Shown in pieces: positions 34,766-43,682 of a stretch of 64,000 bases of DNA; position 1 is the stretch's first letter; each line of letters starts with the position of its first letter. The stretch comes from Pseudomonadota bacterium (lineage in GTDB: Bacteria > Pseudomonadota > Alphaproteobacteria > Sphingomonadales > Sphingomonadaceae): contig JAIUPN010000014.1 of the NCBI GenBank assembly GCA_020160755.1, positions 1 to 64,000 of the forward strand, given 5' to 3'. The notes under the pieces were generated by a model. That model worked only from the letters and a program-made list of their open reading frames with translations. It was not told the DNA's origin and made no database searches. Both the position numbers and the translations under genes were made by a program.

Positions 34766-35425
34766 ATGAAGAAAGCCGATATTTTCGAATTCTACCGCCG
34801 TCTCGCCGAGCTCAATCCGGGTCCGGAGACCGAGCTGGAGTTCGGCAACACCTATCAGCTGCTCGTGGCGGTCGTGCTGTCGGCGCAGGCGACCGACGTC
34901 GGCGTGAACAAGGCGACGCGGCTGCTGTTTCAGGACGTGAAGACGCCGCAGGCGATGGTCGACCTCGGCGAGGAGGGGCTGAAGCAGCACATCAAGACGA
35001 TCGGGCTGTTCAATGCCAAGGCGAAGAATGTCATCGCATTGAGCGAAATCCTCGTCCGCGATTTCGGCGGCGAGGTGCCCGCCGACCGCGACACGCTCGT
35101 CGAATTGCCGGGCGTCGGCCGCAAGACCGCCAATGTCGTGATGAACTGCGCCTTCGGGGCCGAGACCTTTGCGGTCGACACGCATATCTTCCGCGTCGGC
35201 AACCGCACCGGGCTCGCGCCGGGCAAGACGGTGCTCGCGGTCGAAAAGAAGCTGGAGAAGGAGACGCCCGCGCCCTTCCGCGTCGGCGCGCACCACTGGC
35301 TGATCCTCCACGGCCGCTACATCTGCAAGGCGCGCACGCCCGAATGCTGGCGCTGTCCGGTCGATGACCTGTGCCGCTACAAGCCGAAGACCCCGGCGCC
35401 GAAGGCCAAAAGAGTGGCGGCCTGA
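34766..35425 (+). CDS. nth: endonuclease III
   Basis: Nth removes oxidised pyrimidines and nicks AP sites in base excision repair. The 219-aa protein has the helix-hairpin-helix LPGVGRKTANVV with catalytic Lys, the catalytic Asp in VDTHIFRVGNRT, and the [4Fe-4S] cysteines in CKARTPECWRCPVDDLC. The start is taken at 34766 (MKKADIFEF); an ATG at 34748 would overlap the Mrr gene end. Confidence 0.97.
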   Translation: MKKADIFEFYRRLAELNPGPETELEFGNTYQLLVAVVLSAQATDVGVNKATRLLFQDVKTPQAMVDLGEEGLKQHIKTIGLFNAKAKNVIALSEILVRDFGGEVPADRDTLVELPGVGRKTANVVMNCAFGAETFAVDTHIFRVGNRTGLAPGKTVLAVEKKLEKETPAPFRVGAHHWLILHGRYICKARTPECWRCPVDDLCRYKPKTPAPKAKRVAA

Positions 35426-35491
35426 AATTCCGCTCGACAAGCGCGGCGCGAACCGATTGAACACAGCCGTTCCAAAAAGAGGGTCGAAGAT

Positions 35492-36862
35492 ATGCGCCTT
35501 GTTTCCGCTTTTCTTGCTTCCGCCGCGTTGCTCGCAGCTGCGCCCGTCCACGCCAGGCCCGCCGATACCGAGACGGCGAAGAAAATCCTGAAGGACAGCA
35601 TCGCGATCCCGACCGTCGAGGGGCGCGGGCAGGTGCCGAAGCTCGCGGCCTATTATGCGAGCGTGCTCAAGGCGGCGGGCTATGCCGACAGCGATATCGA
35701 GATCACGCCGATCGGCGAAACCGCGACCTTTGCCGCGACGCTCGCCGGAACCGGCAAGGGCAAGCCGATCGTGCTGCTCGGCCATATGGACGTCGTCGAG
35801 GCCGATCCCAAGGACTGGACGCGCGACCCCTTCGTGCCGGTCGAGGAAAATGGTTACATCTTTGGCCGCGGGTCGGAGGATAACAAGTTCGACGTGTCGA
35901 TGATGGTCGCGACGATGGCGCAGCTCAAGAAGGACGGCTTCAAGCCCAGGCGCTCGATCATCCTGCTGCTGTCGGGCGACGAGGAAACGTCGATGATGAC
36001 GACGCGCGCGCTCGCCGCCAAATATAAGGGCGCCGAATTCGCCTTGAACGGCGACGGCGGCGGCGGAACGATCGGCGAGGACGGCAAGCCCAAATATTAC
36101 GGGCTGCAGGCGGGTGAGAAAACCTATGCCGATTTCACGCTCGAGGTCACCAACCCCGGCGGGCACAGCTCGCGCCCGTCGGACACCAATGCAATCGTCC
36201 AGCTGTCGACAGCGCTCGCGAAGGTCGGCGCTTATCGCTTCAAGCCGCAGCAGAATGAGCTGACGAAGATCGGTATGCCGATTGTTGCCGACCAGGTCGG
36301 CGGCGATATCGGCGCGGCGCTCAAGGCCTTCGCCGCCAATCCCGCCGATCCGGCGGCGATCGCGAAGATCCGTTCCGACCCCGAATATGTCGGACAGATC
36401 GGCACCACCTGTGTGCCGACATTGGTCAAGGGCGGCCACGCTGAAAACGCGCTGCCACAGCGCGCCACCGCGAACATCAATTGCCGCATCTTCCCCGGCG
36501 TCGCGGTCGAAACGGTGCGCGCCGAACTCGAAAAAGTCATCGCCGACCCCGCAATCAAGGTGAACACCGATCCCGACGCGAGCGCGAGCGACGCCTCGCC
36601 GCTGCGACCCGACGTCATGGCGGCGGTGACCAAGGCGGTCCATGCGCGCGCGCCGGGCCTGCCGATCATCCCGTCGATGAGCGCGGGGGCGACCGACAGC
36701 TATCATTTCCGTATTCAGGGCGTGCCGAGCTATGGCGTCGCGGGCCTGTTTTCAAAGGCAAGCGACAGCTTCGCGCACGGGCTTAACGAGCGCGCGCCGG
36801 TCGATGCGATCGCTCCGGCGCTCGCGCATTGGGACAGCTTGCTGCGCGACCTGTCGAAATGA
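35492..36862 (+). CDS. secreted M20-family metallopeptidase
   Basis: The 456-aa protein has a signal peptide (LASAALLAAAPVHARP) and the M20/M28 metal site: VLLGHMDVVEAD, the second zinc ligand region GSEDNKFDVS, LLSGDEET and NGDGGGG. Members hydrolyse dipeptides or N-acyl amino acids in the periplasm. A dimerisation domain occupies the middle. SD GAGGG lies before the ATG. Its stop abuts the stop of the convergent TetR gene. Confidence 0.88.
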   Translation: MRLVSAFLASAALLAAAPVHARPADTETAKKILKDSIAIPTVEGRGQVPKLAAYYASVLKAAGYADSDIEITPIGETATFAATLAGTGKGKPIVLLGHMDVVEADPKDWTRDPFVPVEENGYIFGRGSEDNKFDVSMMVATMAQLKKDGFKPRRSIILLLSGDEETSMMTTRALAAKYKGAEFALNGDGGGGTIGEDGKPKYYGLQAGEKTYADFTLEVTNPGGHSSRPSDTNAIVQLSTALAKVGAYRFKPQQNELTKIGMPIVADQVGGDIGAALKAFAANPADPAAIAKIRSDPEYVGQIGTTCVPTLVKGGHAENALPQRATANINCRIFPGVAVETVRAELEKVIADPAIKVNTDPDASASDASPLRPDVMAAVTKAVHARAPGLPIIPSMSAGATDSYHFRIQGVPSYGVAGLFSKASDSFAHGLNERAPVDAIAPALAHWDSLLRDLSK

Positions 36863-37453
36863 TCAGATGAGGGCGCCGACCGCGCGCTCGACCATCTGGA
36901 TTGCCGCATCGGCGCCGAAGCTTTCGGCGTCGAGCGACAGTTCGAGCCAGAGCCCGTCGACCATCGCGGTCAGCATGATCGCGAGCCGCCTGGCATCGGC
37001 AGCGCCGCACGCATCGAGCAGCTCTCCGAGCCGTTCGCGATAGCCAGCGTAGCTTGTCGCATGGATCGCGGCCATCCGGGCATCGCTGCGGGCCAATGCC
37101 CAAAAGGCGGTCCATGCGCCGAGCAGTTCGGGGTCGGTCACCGGCGGGCGGAAGCTCGCGGTGAGGTACGCCATCAGCCGTGCGCGCGGGTCGGACCCCG
37201 CGCCCTCGACCGCCGCAGCGAAAATCGCATCCATCCGGTCGCTCGTCGCCGCGTAAGTGGCCGCGACCAGATCGTCGATTCCCGCAAAATAGTGCCGCAA
37301 AAGGCCGGGTGATACGCCTGCTTTCGCGCAGATCGCGCGGACGTTCGTCCCCGCCAGCCCCTGCTCGGCGAGCACCGCCGCGGTCGCCTCGATCAGGTCT
37401 GCCCGGCGGGCGTCGGCGCTTTCGCGCGTAAAGGCTTGGCGAGCGGCGGTCAT
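36863..37453 (-). CDS. TetR-family repressor of the Rieske operon
   Basis: The 196-aa regulator has a TetR-type helix-turn-helix: RRADLIEATAAVLAEQGLAG, then VRAICAKAGVSPGLLRHYFAGIDDL. It resembles BetI-type members. It is divergent from the Rieske operon with 33 bp between, and a perfect inverted repeat fills that gap, so it very likely represses both the operon and itself. The ligand is probably a substrate of the operon. Confidence 0.9.
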   Translation of the reverse strand: MTAARQAFTRESADARRADLIEATAAVLAEQGLAGTNVRAICAKAGVSPGLLRHYFAGIDDLVAATYAATSDRMDAIFAAAVEGAGSDPRARLMAYLTASFRPPVTDPELLGAWTAFWALARSDARMAAIHATSYAGYRERLGELLDACGAADARRLAIMLTAMVDGLWLELSLDAESFGADAAIQMVERAVGALI

Positions 37454-37477
37454 CTTGTTATACGTGTGTATAACAAG
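37454..37477. promoter_or_regulatory. TetR operator, perfect inverted repeat
   Basis: CTTGTTATAC (37454-37463) and GTATAACAAG (37468-37477) are perfect inverted repeats separated by GTGT. They occupy most of the 33-bp gap between the divergent TetR and Rieske genes. The size and symmetry match a TetR dimer site; it overlaps any promoter there. Confidence 0.85.
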
Positions 37478-37486
37478 GACGAGAAT

Positions 37487-38653
37487 ATGGCAACTGCACC
37501 GCTTCGCGATTCGAATATCGACCCGCTCGACGGCTGGTCGCTGCCGGCGTGGACCTACAGCGATCCCGATTTCTACGCGGCGGAAATGGAACGGATCTTC
37601 CGCCCGAGCTGGCAGGTCGTCTGCCACGACAGCGATATCCCGAACGTCGGCGACTGGCACAGCATCGACTATTGCGGCGAAAGCGTGATCCTCGTCCGCG
37701 GCACCGACCGGAATGTCCGCGCCTTCACCAATGTCTGCCGCCATCGCGGCTCGCGGCTCGTCGACGGCGCGGTCGGCTGCGCGAAAAAGCTCGTCTGCCC
37801 CTATCATGCGTGGACCTACGAGCTTGACGGCCGCCTGACCGGCGTGCCCGATAGCGCGAGCTATCCGACGCTCGACAAGAGCAGGGCGGGGCTCGTCCCG
37901 GTCGGGCTCGAACAATGGCGCGGTTTCTGGTTCGTGCGGCTCGAGGACGATGGCGGCCCCTCGGTCGCGAGCATGATGGCGCCCTATGAGGCGCAGGTCG
38001 CGCCCTACCGCTTCGAGGAGCTCGGCGCGCTCGGCCGCGTGACGCTGCGCCCGCGCGAGGTGAACTGGAAGAATGTCGGCGACAATTATTCGGACGGCCT
38101 CCACATCCCCGTCGCGCACCCCGGACTCACGCGTCTGTTCGGCAAAAGCTATGGCGTCGAGGCGGAGGAGCGCGTCGACCGCATGTGGGGCGATTTGATC
38201 GACCGGCCGTCGGTGAACTGGTCCGAGCGCATGTACCAGCGGCTGTTGCCTTCGGTGCCGCACCTTCCGCAAGCGAACCAGCGGCATTGGCTCTATTTCA
38301 AGCTGTGGCCGAACGTCGCCTTCGATATCTATCCCGATCAGGTCGACTTCATGCAGTGGCTGCCGACCGGGCCGACGACATGCCTGATCCGCGAAATCAG
38401 CTACGTGCTGCCCGATGAGCGCCGCGAGATGAAGGCCGCACGCTACCTCAACTGGCGCATCAACCGTCAGGTGAACGCCGAGGACACCGAACTCATCACG
38501 CGCGTCCAGCAAGGGATGCAGTCGAAAAGCTTCACCATGGGGCCGCTCAGCGACAAGGAAGTCTGCCTCAAGCATTTCTGTTCGCGGATGCGCGACATCA
38601 TCCCCGAGGCGCGCCTTGAGTATGCGCCCGCCGCGGGGTGGAGCCACCGTTGA
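37487..38653 (+). CDS. Rieske aromatic-ring-hydroxylating-type oxygenase, alpha subunit
   Basis: The 388-aa protein has the Rieske cluster (C84, H86, C104, H107 in CRHRG and CPYHAW) and mononuclear-iron ligands H206 and H211 in DNYSDGLHIPVAH. It would hydroxylate or demethylate an aromatic or quaternary-amine substrate using O2. The single-subunit look resembles glycine-betaine/carnitine-type oxygenases, but the substrate is not known. A reductase partner is not next to it; the FAD proteins follow. The ATG at 37487 follows AAGGA by eight bases. Confidence 0.88.
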   Translation: MATAPLRDSNIDPLDGWSLPAWTYSDPDFYAAEMERIFRPSWQVVCHDSDIPNVGDWHSIDYCGESVILVRGTDRNVRAFTNVCRHRGSRLVDGAVGCAKKLVCPYHAWTYELDGRLTGVPDSASYPTLDKSRAGLVPVGLEQWRGFWFVRLEDDGGPSVASMMAPYEAQVAPYRFEELGALGRVTLRPREVNWKNVGDNYSDGLHIPVAHPGLTRLFGKSYGVEAEERVDRMWGDLIDRPSVNWSERMYQRLLPSVPHLPQANQRHWLYFKLWPNVAFDIYPDQVDFMQWLPTGPTTCLIREISYVLPDERREMKAARYLNWRINRQVNAEDTELITRVQQGMQSKSFTMGPLSDKEVCLKHFCSRMRDIIPEARLEYAPAAGWSHR

Positions 38654-39870
38654 GCGTCGATGCACCCGTGGTGATCGTTGGCGGTGGCCCCGCCGGCATG
38701 GTCGCGGGGCTGCTCTTTGCGCGTGCCGGAGTGCGCGTCACCGTGCTCGAAAAACACGCCGACTTCCTCCGCGATTTCCGCGGCGATACGGTGCATCCCT
38801 CCACGCTGGAACTGTTCAACGAGATCGGGCTGCTGGGCGAACTGCTCAAGGAACCGCACGCCGCGATCGATACGATGACGCTCAACCTGCTCGGGCAGCG
38901 CTATACGATCGCGACGATGAAGCATCTGCCCGTTGCGGCGCGCTTCGTCGCGATGATGCCGCAATGGGATCTGCTCGATTTCATCGCCGGGCAGGGGCGG
39001 CGCTACCCGACCTTCGACCTGCGCATGTCGAGCGAGGCGACCGGACTGACCTGTGACGATACCGGCCGCGTCAGTGGCGTGACGCTGGCGAACGGCGAGA
39101 CCCTGCCCGCGCGGCTCGTCATCGCCGCCGACGGGCGCCGCTCGGTGCTGCGCGATGCCGCCGAATTGCCGCTCGAAGATCTCGGCGCGCCGATGGACGT
39201 GCTGTGGTTCCGCATCCCGGTGCCCGCGGGCATGGATATGTCCGAAGTCGCGCTCGGCACGATCGACAGGGGCGGGATGGTCGTCGCCATCCCCCGCGGC
39301 GATTATTGGCAATGCGCGCAGATCATCGAAAAGGGCGGCTTTGCGCCGATCGAGGCGCGCGGGATCGCCGCTTTTCGCGACCGGATCGTCGCGATCGCGC
39401 CCGGCCTCGCCGCCGGTATCGACGCGATCCAAAGCTTCGACGATGTGAAATTGCTCTCGGTCGTGCTCGACCGGCTGACGCGCTGGTCGCGTCCCGGCCT
39501 GCTCGCGATCGGTGACGCCGCGCACGCGATGTCGCCTGTCGGAGGCGTCGGGATCAACCTCGCGGTGCAGGACGCCGTCGCGGCGGCGAACATTCTCGCC
39601 GCGCCGCTCGCCGCGGGCGCCGACCCCGATCCGCTGCTCGCCAGGGTGCAGGAACGTCGCTGGAAACCCACAACGCGGATGCAGGGGCTTCAGCGTTTCG
39701 CGCATCGGCGCGTGATCGAACCGATGCTGCTTGGGCAGATCACGCGCGTGCCCTTCGCGGTGCGCCTGCTCGACACCATTCCGCTGCTGCGCCGGATACC
39801 GGGCCGCGTTCTCGGCCTCGGCTTCGGCCGCCAGCATGTCCAATCCCCGCTTGCGAAAGAGTTTTCATGA
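38638..39870 (+). CDS. FAD-dependent monooxygenase (UbiH/PheA-like)
   Basis: The 410-aa flavoprotein has the FAD motif VVIVGGGPAGMVAGLLFARAG, the DG motif AADGRRS and the second FAD motif LLAIGDAAHAMSPVGGVGIN. It belongs to the aromatic hydroxylase/UbiH family and would hydroxylate an aromatic substrate with NAD(P)H and O2. Two non-ATG starts are possible: GTG at 38638 and TTG at 38650, the latter overlapping the Rieske stop (TTGA). The stop overlaps the next gene (ATGA). Confidence 0.87.
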   Translation: MEPPLSVDAPVVIVGGGPAGMVAGLLFARAGVRVTVLEKHADFLRDFRGDTVHPSTLELFNEIGLLGELLKEPHAAIDTMTLNLLGQRYTIATMKHLPVAARFVAMMPQWDLLDFIAGQGRRYPTFDLRMSSEATGLTCDDTGRVSGVTLANGETLPARLVIAADGRRSVLRDAAELPLEDLGAPMDVLWFRIPVPAGMDMSEVALGTIDRGGMVVAIPRGDYWQCAQIIEKGGFAPIEARGIAAFRDRIVAIAPGLAAGIDAIQSFDDVKLLSVVLDRLTRWSRPGLLAIGDAAHAMSPVGGVGINLAVQDAVAAANILAAPLAAGADPDPLLARVQERRWKPTTRMQGLQRFAHRRVIEPMLLGQITRVPFAVRLLDTIPLLRRIPGRVLGLGFGRQHVQSPLAKEFS

Positions 39871-41471
39871 CCAAAGCCTATGACGCGCTGATTATCGGCG
39901 CCGGCCACAACGGCCTCGTCTGCGCCTTCTATCTCGCGAAGGCGGGGCTGAAAGTGCGTATCGTCGAGGCGCGCGACGTCGTCGGCGGCGCCGCGGTGAC
40001 CGAGGAATTCGCGCCGGGCTTTCGTAATTCGGTCGCGAGCTACACGGTCAGCCTGCTCCAGCCGAAGGTGATCGCCGACATGAAACTCGCTGATCATGGC
40101 TACCGCGTGATCGAGCGGCCGATCAGCAATTTCCTGCCACAGGAAGATGGCGGTTACCTCAAGCTCGGCGGCGGGCTCGAGCGCACGCAGGCGGAGTTTC
40201 GCAAGTTCAGCGCGCGCGATGCCGAGGTGCTGCCGCAATATTATGACGCGCTCGAAAACGTCGCCGAACTGCTCCGCGACCTCGCGCTGCGCGTTCCGCC
40301 CAATGTCGGTGAGGGGCTGCGAACGCTTCTGGATGGCGCACGGCAGGGGCGGCGCTTTGCGGGGCTCAGCCTCGAACAGCAGCGCGACGTGCTCGACCTG
40401 TTCACGAAATCGGCGCGCACGATGCTCGACAGCTGGTTCGAGAGCGAGGCGGTCAAGGCCGCCTTCGGCTTCGACGCCGTCGTCGGTAATTATGCCAGCC
40501 CCGACACCCCGGGCAGTGCCTATGTCCTGCTCCACCATGTCTTCGGCGAGGTGAATGGCAAGAAGGGCGCGTGGGGCCACAGCGTCGGCGGGATGGGCAA
40601 GATCACCGAGATCATGGCGAAGGTGTGCCGCGACCTCGGCGTCGAGATCAGCCTCGAAAGCCCGGTCGACAAGGTGCTCGTCGACGGCGGCAAGGCGGTC
40701 GGGGTCAAGCTCGTCGGCGGCGAAGAGATCGCCGCCGCGCGCGTGATCGCGAACGTCGGGCCGAAGCTGCTCTACGAGCGGATGATGGACGCGAGCGACC
40801 TGCCCGCGGGCTACGAACGCCGGATCAAGGGTTTCAAGGCGGGCAGCGGCACCTTCCGCATGAATGTCGCGCTTTCGGAACTCCCCAAATTCACCTGCCT
40901 CCCCGAACCGGGCGAGCATCATCAGTCGGGGATTATCCTTGCCCCGACGCTCGACTATATGGACCGCGCCTTCCTCGACGCGAAACAGCATGGCTGGTCG
41001 AAGGCGCCGATCGTCGAGATGCTGATCCCCTCGACCGTCGACGACAGCCTTGCACCGCCGGGCCAGCATGTCGCCAGCCTCTTCTGCCAGCAGTTCGCGC
41101 CCGAGCTGCCCGATGGCCGCGACTGGGACGACGAGGAAGAGGCCGCTGCCGACTGCATCATCGACACGGTCGAGCAGCACGCACCCGGCTTCCGCGCGAG
41201 CATCATCGCGCAGACGCGCCTCTCGCCCAAGGGGCTCGAGCGCAAGTTCGGCCTCGTCGGCGGCGACATCATGCACGGCAATATGAGCCTCGACCAGCTC
41301 TGGGCCGCGCGCCCGGTGCTCGGCAACGGCGGTTATCGCGGGCCGGTCAAGGGCCTCTATATGTGCGGTGCGGGGACACACCCCGGCGGCGGCGTGACCG
41401 GCGCGCCGGGGCACAATGCGGCCGAGGTGATCCTACGCGACCGGGGTTTCTTCGCGCCCCGGTGGCGTTAG
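39867..41471 (+). CDS. phytoene-desaturase-like FAD oxidoreductase
   Basis: The 534-aa protein begins with a Rossmann motif (LIIGAGHNGLVCAFYLAKAG) and VVEARDVVGGAA-type FAD binding, and ends with LYMCGAGTHPGGGVTGAPGHNAA, which is the hallmark of the carotene-desaturase / PYROXD2-type family. It would oxidise or dehydrogenate an intermediate. It is coupled to the FAD monooxygenase by a four-base overlap, so the three enzymes are one operon. Its 3' end overlaps the convergent AAA gene by 39 bases. Confidence 0.87.
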   Translation: MTKAYDALIIGAGHNGLVCAFYLAKAGLKVRIVEARDVVGGAAVTEEFAPGFRNSVASYTVSLLQPKVIADMKLADHGYRVIERPISNFLPQEDGGYLKLGGGLERTQAEFRKFSARDAEVLPQYYDALENVAELLRDLALRVPPNVGEGLRTLLDGARQGRRFAGLSLEQQRDVLDLFTKSARTMLDSWFESEAVKAAFGFDAVVGNYASPDTPGSAYVLLHHVFGEVNGKKGAWGHSVGGMGKITEIMAKVCRDLGVEISLESPVDKVLVDGGKAVGVKLVGGEEIAAARVIANVGPKLLYERMMDASDLPAGYERRIKGFKAGSGTFRMNVALSELPKFTCLPEPGEHHQSGIILAPTLDYMDRAFLDAKQHGWSKAPIVEMLIPSTVDDSLAPPGQHVASLFCQQFAPELPDGRDWDDEEEAAADCIIDTVEQHAPGFRASIIAQTRLSPKGLERKFGLVGGDIMHGNMSLDQLWAARPVLGNGGYRGPVKGLYMCGAGTHPGGGVTGAPGHNAAEVILRDRGFFAPRWR

Positions 41472-43433
41472 CGCCGGCGCCGCGCCGAAACCGATCGCCT
41501 GCGGTATCGCGGGACGCGCTGCCCGCTCGCGCCGCAGCCGGTCGAGCAGTGCCGCGTCGTCGAGTGCGCCGAGGAAACGCGCCTGACGCGCGACGACCGC
41601 GAAGTCGCCGAGCGTCAGCCCGTCGAGCCGGTCGAGCGCCACCGGGGCGTCGTGCCCGAAGAAATGCGCGAATGCTCGCCGCGCCCGCGTCTCGTCGAGC
41701 CGCCGCATCGCGACCTTGAAGACGAAGCGCCGCGCCGACGCCGGGTCGAGCTTTGCCGCATGGTTGGTCGCGGCGGCGAAGGGCAGCGGATGATCCTCCA
41801 TCCACGTCAGCAGTTCGTTGACCTGACTCACTTCCCAGCCGCGCGTCGCGCTCCCGCGGTCGGCGAGGAGCGAGTCGACCTCGTCGAAGAAGAGCATCGC
41901 CCCCTGCCGCTTTGCGTCGGCAAAGGCCGCGGCGATCGCCTTCTCGGTCTCGCCCACCCATTTCGACATCAGGTCCGACGCGCGCTTGACGTGCAGCGGC
42001 CGCCCGAGCCGGCGCGCGAGCGCCTGCACCGCCTCGGTCTTGCCCGTCCCGGGCGGTCCGGTGAGGAGCAGAGAGAAATCAGCGGGCGCGTCCGCCTTCG
42101 CGAGCCTGGCGAACAGCGCGGGGAGGTCGGTGTCGGCGGCGAGCAGGCTCTCGTCGAACGCGCGCGGCGCGCGCGCCTCGACCGCCTCGCCGCGCATCGC
42201 GCCGAGGATCGAACCCGCAAAGCGGTTCGCGGCTTCGGGATCGCCGGCAAGCGCCGCCGCGCGCGCCGCGACGCGGAACAGCGACGCGGTTTCGGGCGCG
42301 CGCGCCGCGAGCGCCTGCAGCGCGGGGTCGACCGCAACCTGCTCCTCGGCACTGACGCGCGCGAGCATCGCCGGGCTGTGACCCTGACCGGGGAAATCCA
42401 TGCGGATCGACAGGCTGAAGCGGCGCAGGATCGCGGGGTCGAGGTCGGCGATGCAGTTCGAGGTCCAGATCACGGGGACGACATTGTCCTCGATCAGCCG
42501 GTTGACGAACAGCTTCGACCCCGCGCGCCGGCGCACGCGGCCGCCCTGCTCGACGCGCGCGTCGCCGAGCATATCCTCCATCTCGTCGAACAGCAGCAGC
42601 GCGCGCCCGCGCTTTTCGAGCGTGCGCAGCGCCAGCCGCAGCGCGGCGAGACGGTCGAAGCGGCTCGGCTCTTCGCCGTCGCTGTCGGCTTCGCCCACCG
42701 CGTGCAGCGGTTCGCCGAGCGTCGCGGCGAGCGTGCGCGCCAGTTCGGTCTTGCCCGTGCCGGGCGGTCCGTGGATCAGGATGTTGATCCCGCGCGCGCC
42801 GTTCGCGAGCGCGCCGCCGAGCAGGGCGAGCGCCAGCTCGGCGTCGCGCTGCTGCGCGGGGAAGGCAGCGAGCGCGTGGCGCGCCGTCTGGCGACGGCCG
42901 AGCAGGCCGTCGATCAGGCTTTCATGTTGCCCCGGTCGCGCGTCGAGCAGGCGCTCGAACGCCCAGCAGAGGCCGAATTCGACCTTGCCTTCCTTGTTCG
43001 TCCAGCGCCCGACAAGATCGAGCCGCACCACTTCGGCGCCGCGGATCGCGTGCGGCGCGAAGCCGGTGAGCGCGCTCACCAGCGTCTCCATGTCGAGTGC
43101 TTCGCTCTCGACGAGTTTGGCGAGGCTGCGCGTCAGCGGCCCGCGCTCCATCGCCGTCGCGAGCAATAGCAGCGCACGCTCGTCAGCGGCGAGGTCGAGC
43201 GCGTCGGCCAGCCGGTTCGCCTTCACAAGGCTGTCTTCTTCGACCGCGCCTTCGGGTGCCGCTTGCGGACCCGCAAGCAACATGGCGCGATCGACCTCTT
43301 TCTCCGTCAGGGCGAACTGGCTTGCGCGCGTGCGGGCCCAGCCGAGCAGCGCGCGCCCGGCCTTGCTTCTGCCCGGATGATCGAGCGCGATAGCCCGCGC
43401 GAGTGCGCGAGCCCAATGACTGTCGTGCAACAT
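41433..43433 (-). CDS. double-AAA+ ATPase
   Basis: The 666-aa protein has an uncharacterised helical N-terminal domain (residues 1 to about 200) and two AAA+ modules. Walker A is GPPGTGKT at 222-229 and again at about 459-466; Walker B is LLLFDEM at about 280 and MLFFDEVD at about 513-520. A sensor-like TSNCIADLD is in the first. It looks like a remodelling ATPase of unknown substrate. The start at 43433 (MLHDSHWARAL) is taken over 43466. The 3' end overlaps the oxidoreductase gene convergently. Confidence 0.85.
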   Translation of the reverse strand: MLHDSHWARALARAIALDHPGRSKAGRALLGWARTRASQFALTEKEVDRAMLLAGPQAAPEGAVEEDSLVKANRLADALDLAADERALLLLATAMERGPLTRSLAKLVESEALDMETLVSALTGFAPHAIRGAEVVRLDLVGRWTNKEGKVEFGLCWAFERLLDARPGQHESLIDGLLGRRQTARHALAAFPAQQRDAELALALLGGALANGARGINILIHGPPGTGKTELARTLAATLGEPLHAVGEADSDGEEPSRFDRLAALRLALRTLEKRGRALLLFDEMEDMLGDARVEQGGRVRRRAGSKLFVNRLIEDNVVPVIWTSNCIADLDPAILRRFSLSIRMDFPGQGHSPAMLARVSAEEQVAVDPALQALAARAPETASLFRVAARAAALAGDPEAANRFAGSILGAMRGEAVEARAPRAFDESLLAADTDLPALFARLAKADAPADFSLLLTGPPGTGKTEAVQALARRLGRPLHVKRASDLMSKWVGETEKAIAAAFADAKRQGAMLFFDEVDSLLADRGSATRGWEVSQVNELLTWMEDHPLPFAAATNHAAKLDPASARRFVFKVAMRRLDETRARRAFAHFFGHDAPVALDRLDGLTLGDFAVVARQARFLGALDDAALLDRLRRERAARPAIPQAIGFGAAPALTPPGREETPVA

Positions 43434-43682
43434 GAATATCTGCCTGCGGCCGGCGCGCAGACGCACTGCGCCTGCCGGCGAAAATCAATATGGGGGATTG
43501 AGGGGGGCGGCGCCGCCAGCAGGCGCACCGCGTCAGGAAAAACGCGCTACGACAGCGGGCGGACGCCGCAGGGGTTCAATCCCTGATAGGTCTGGCGTTC
43601 CGACACGTTACGTCTCCGATAAGCCCGAATCCGGGCAGGTGGGTGCGGCCGTTAGGCGATTTTGCGCCATTTCGCAAGGCCG

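Noticed and set aside
43570-43600. T-arm-like CAGGG GTTCAAT CCCTG between the permease and AAA gene
   Set aside because: The stem is perfect but the loop is offset from the TTCRA position and no cloverleaf can be built around it.
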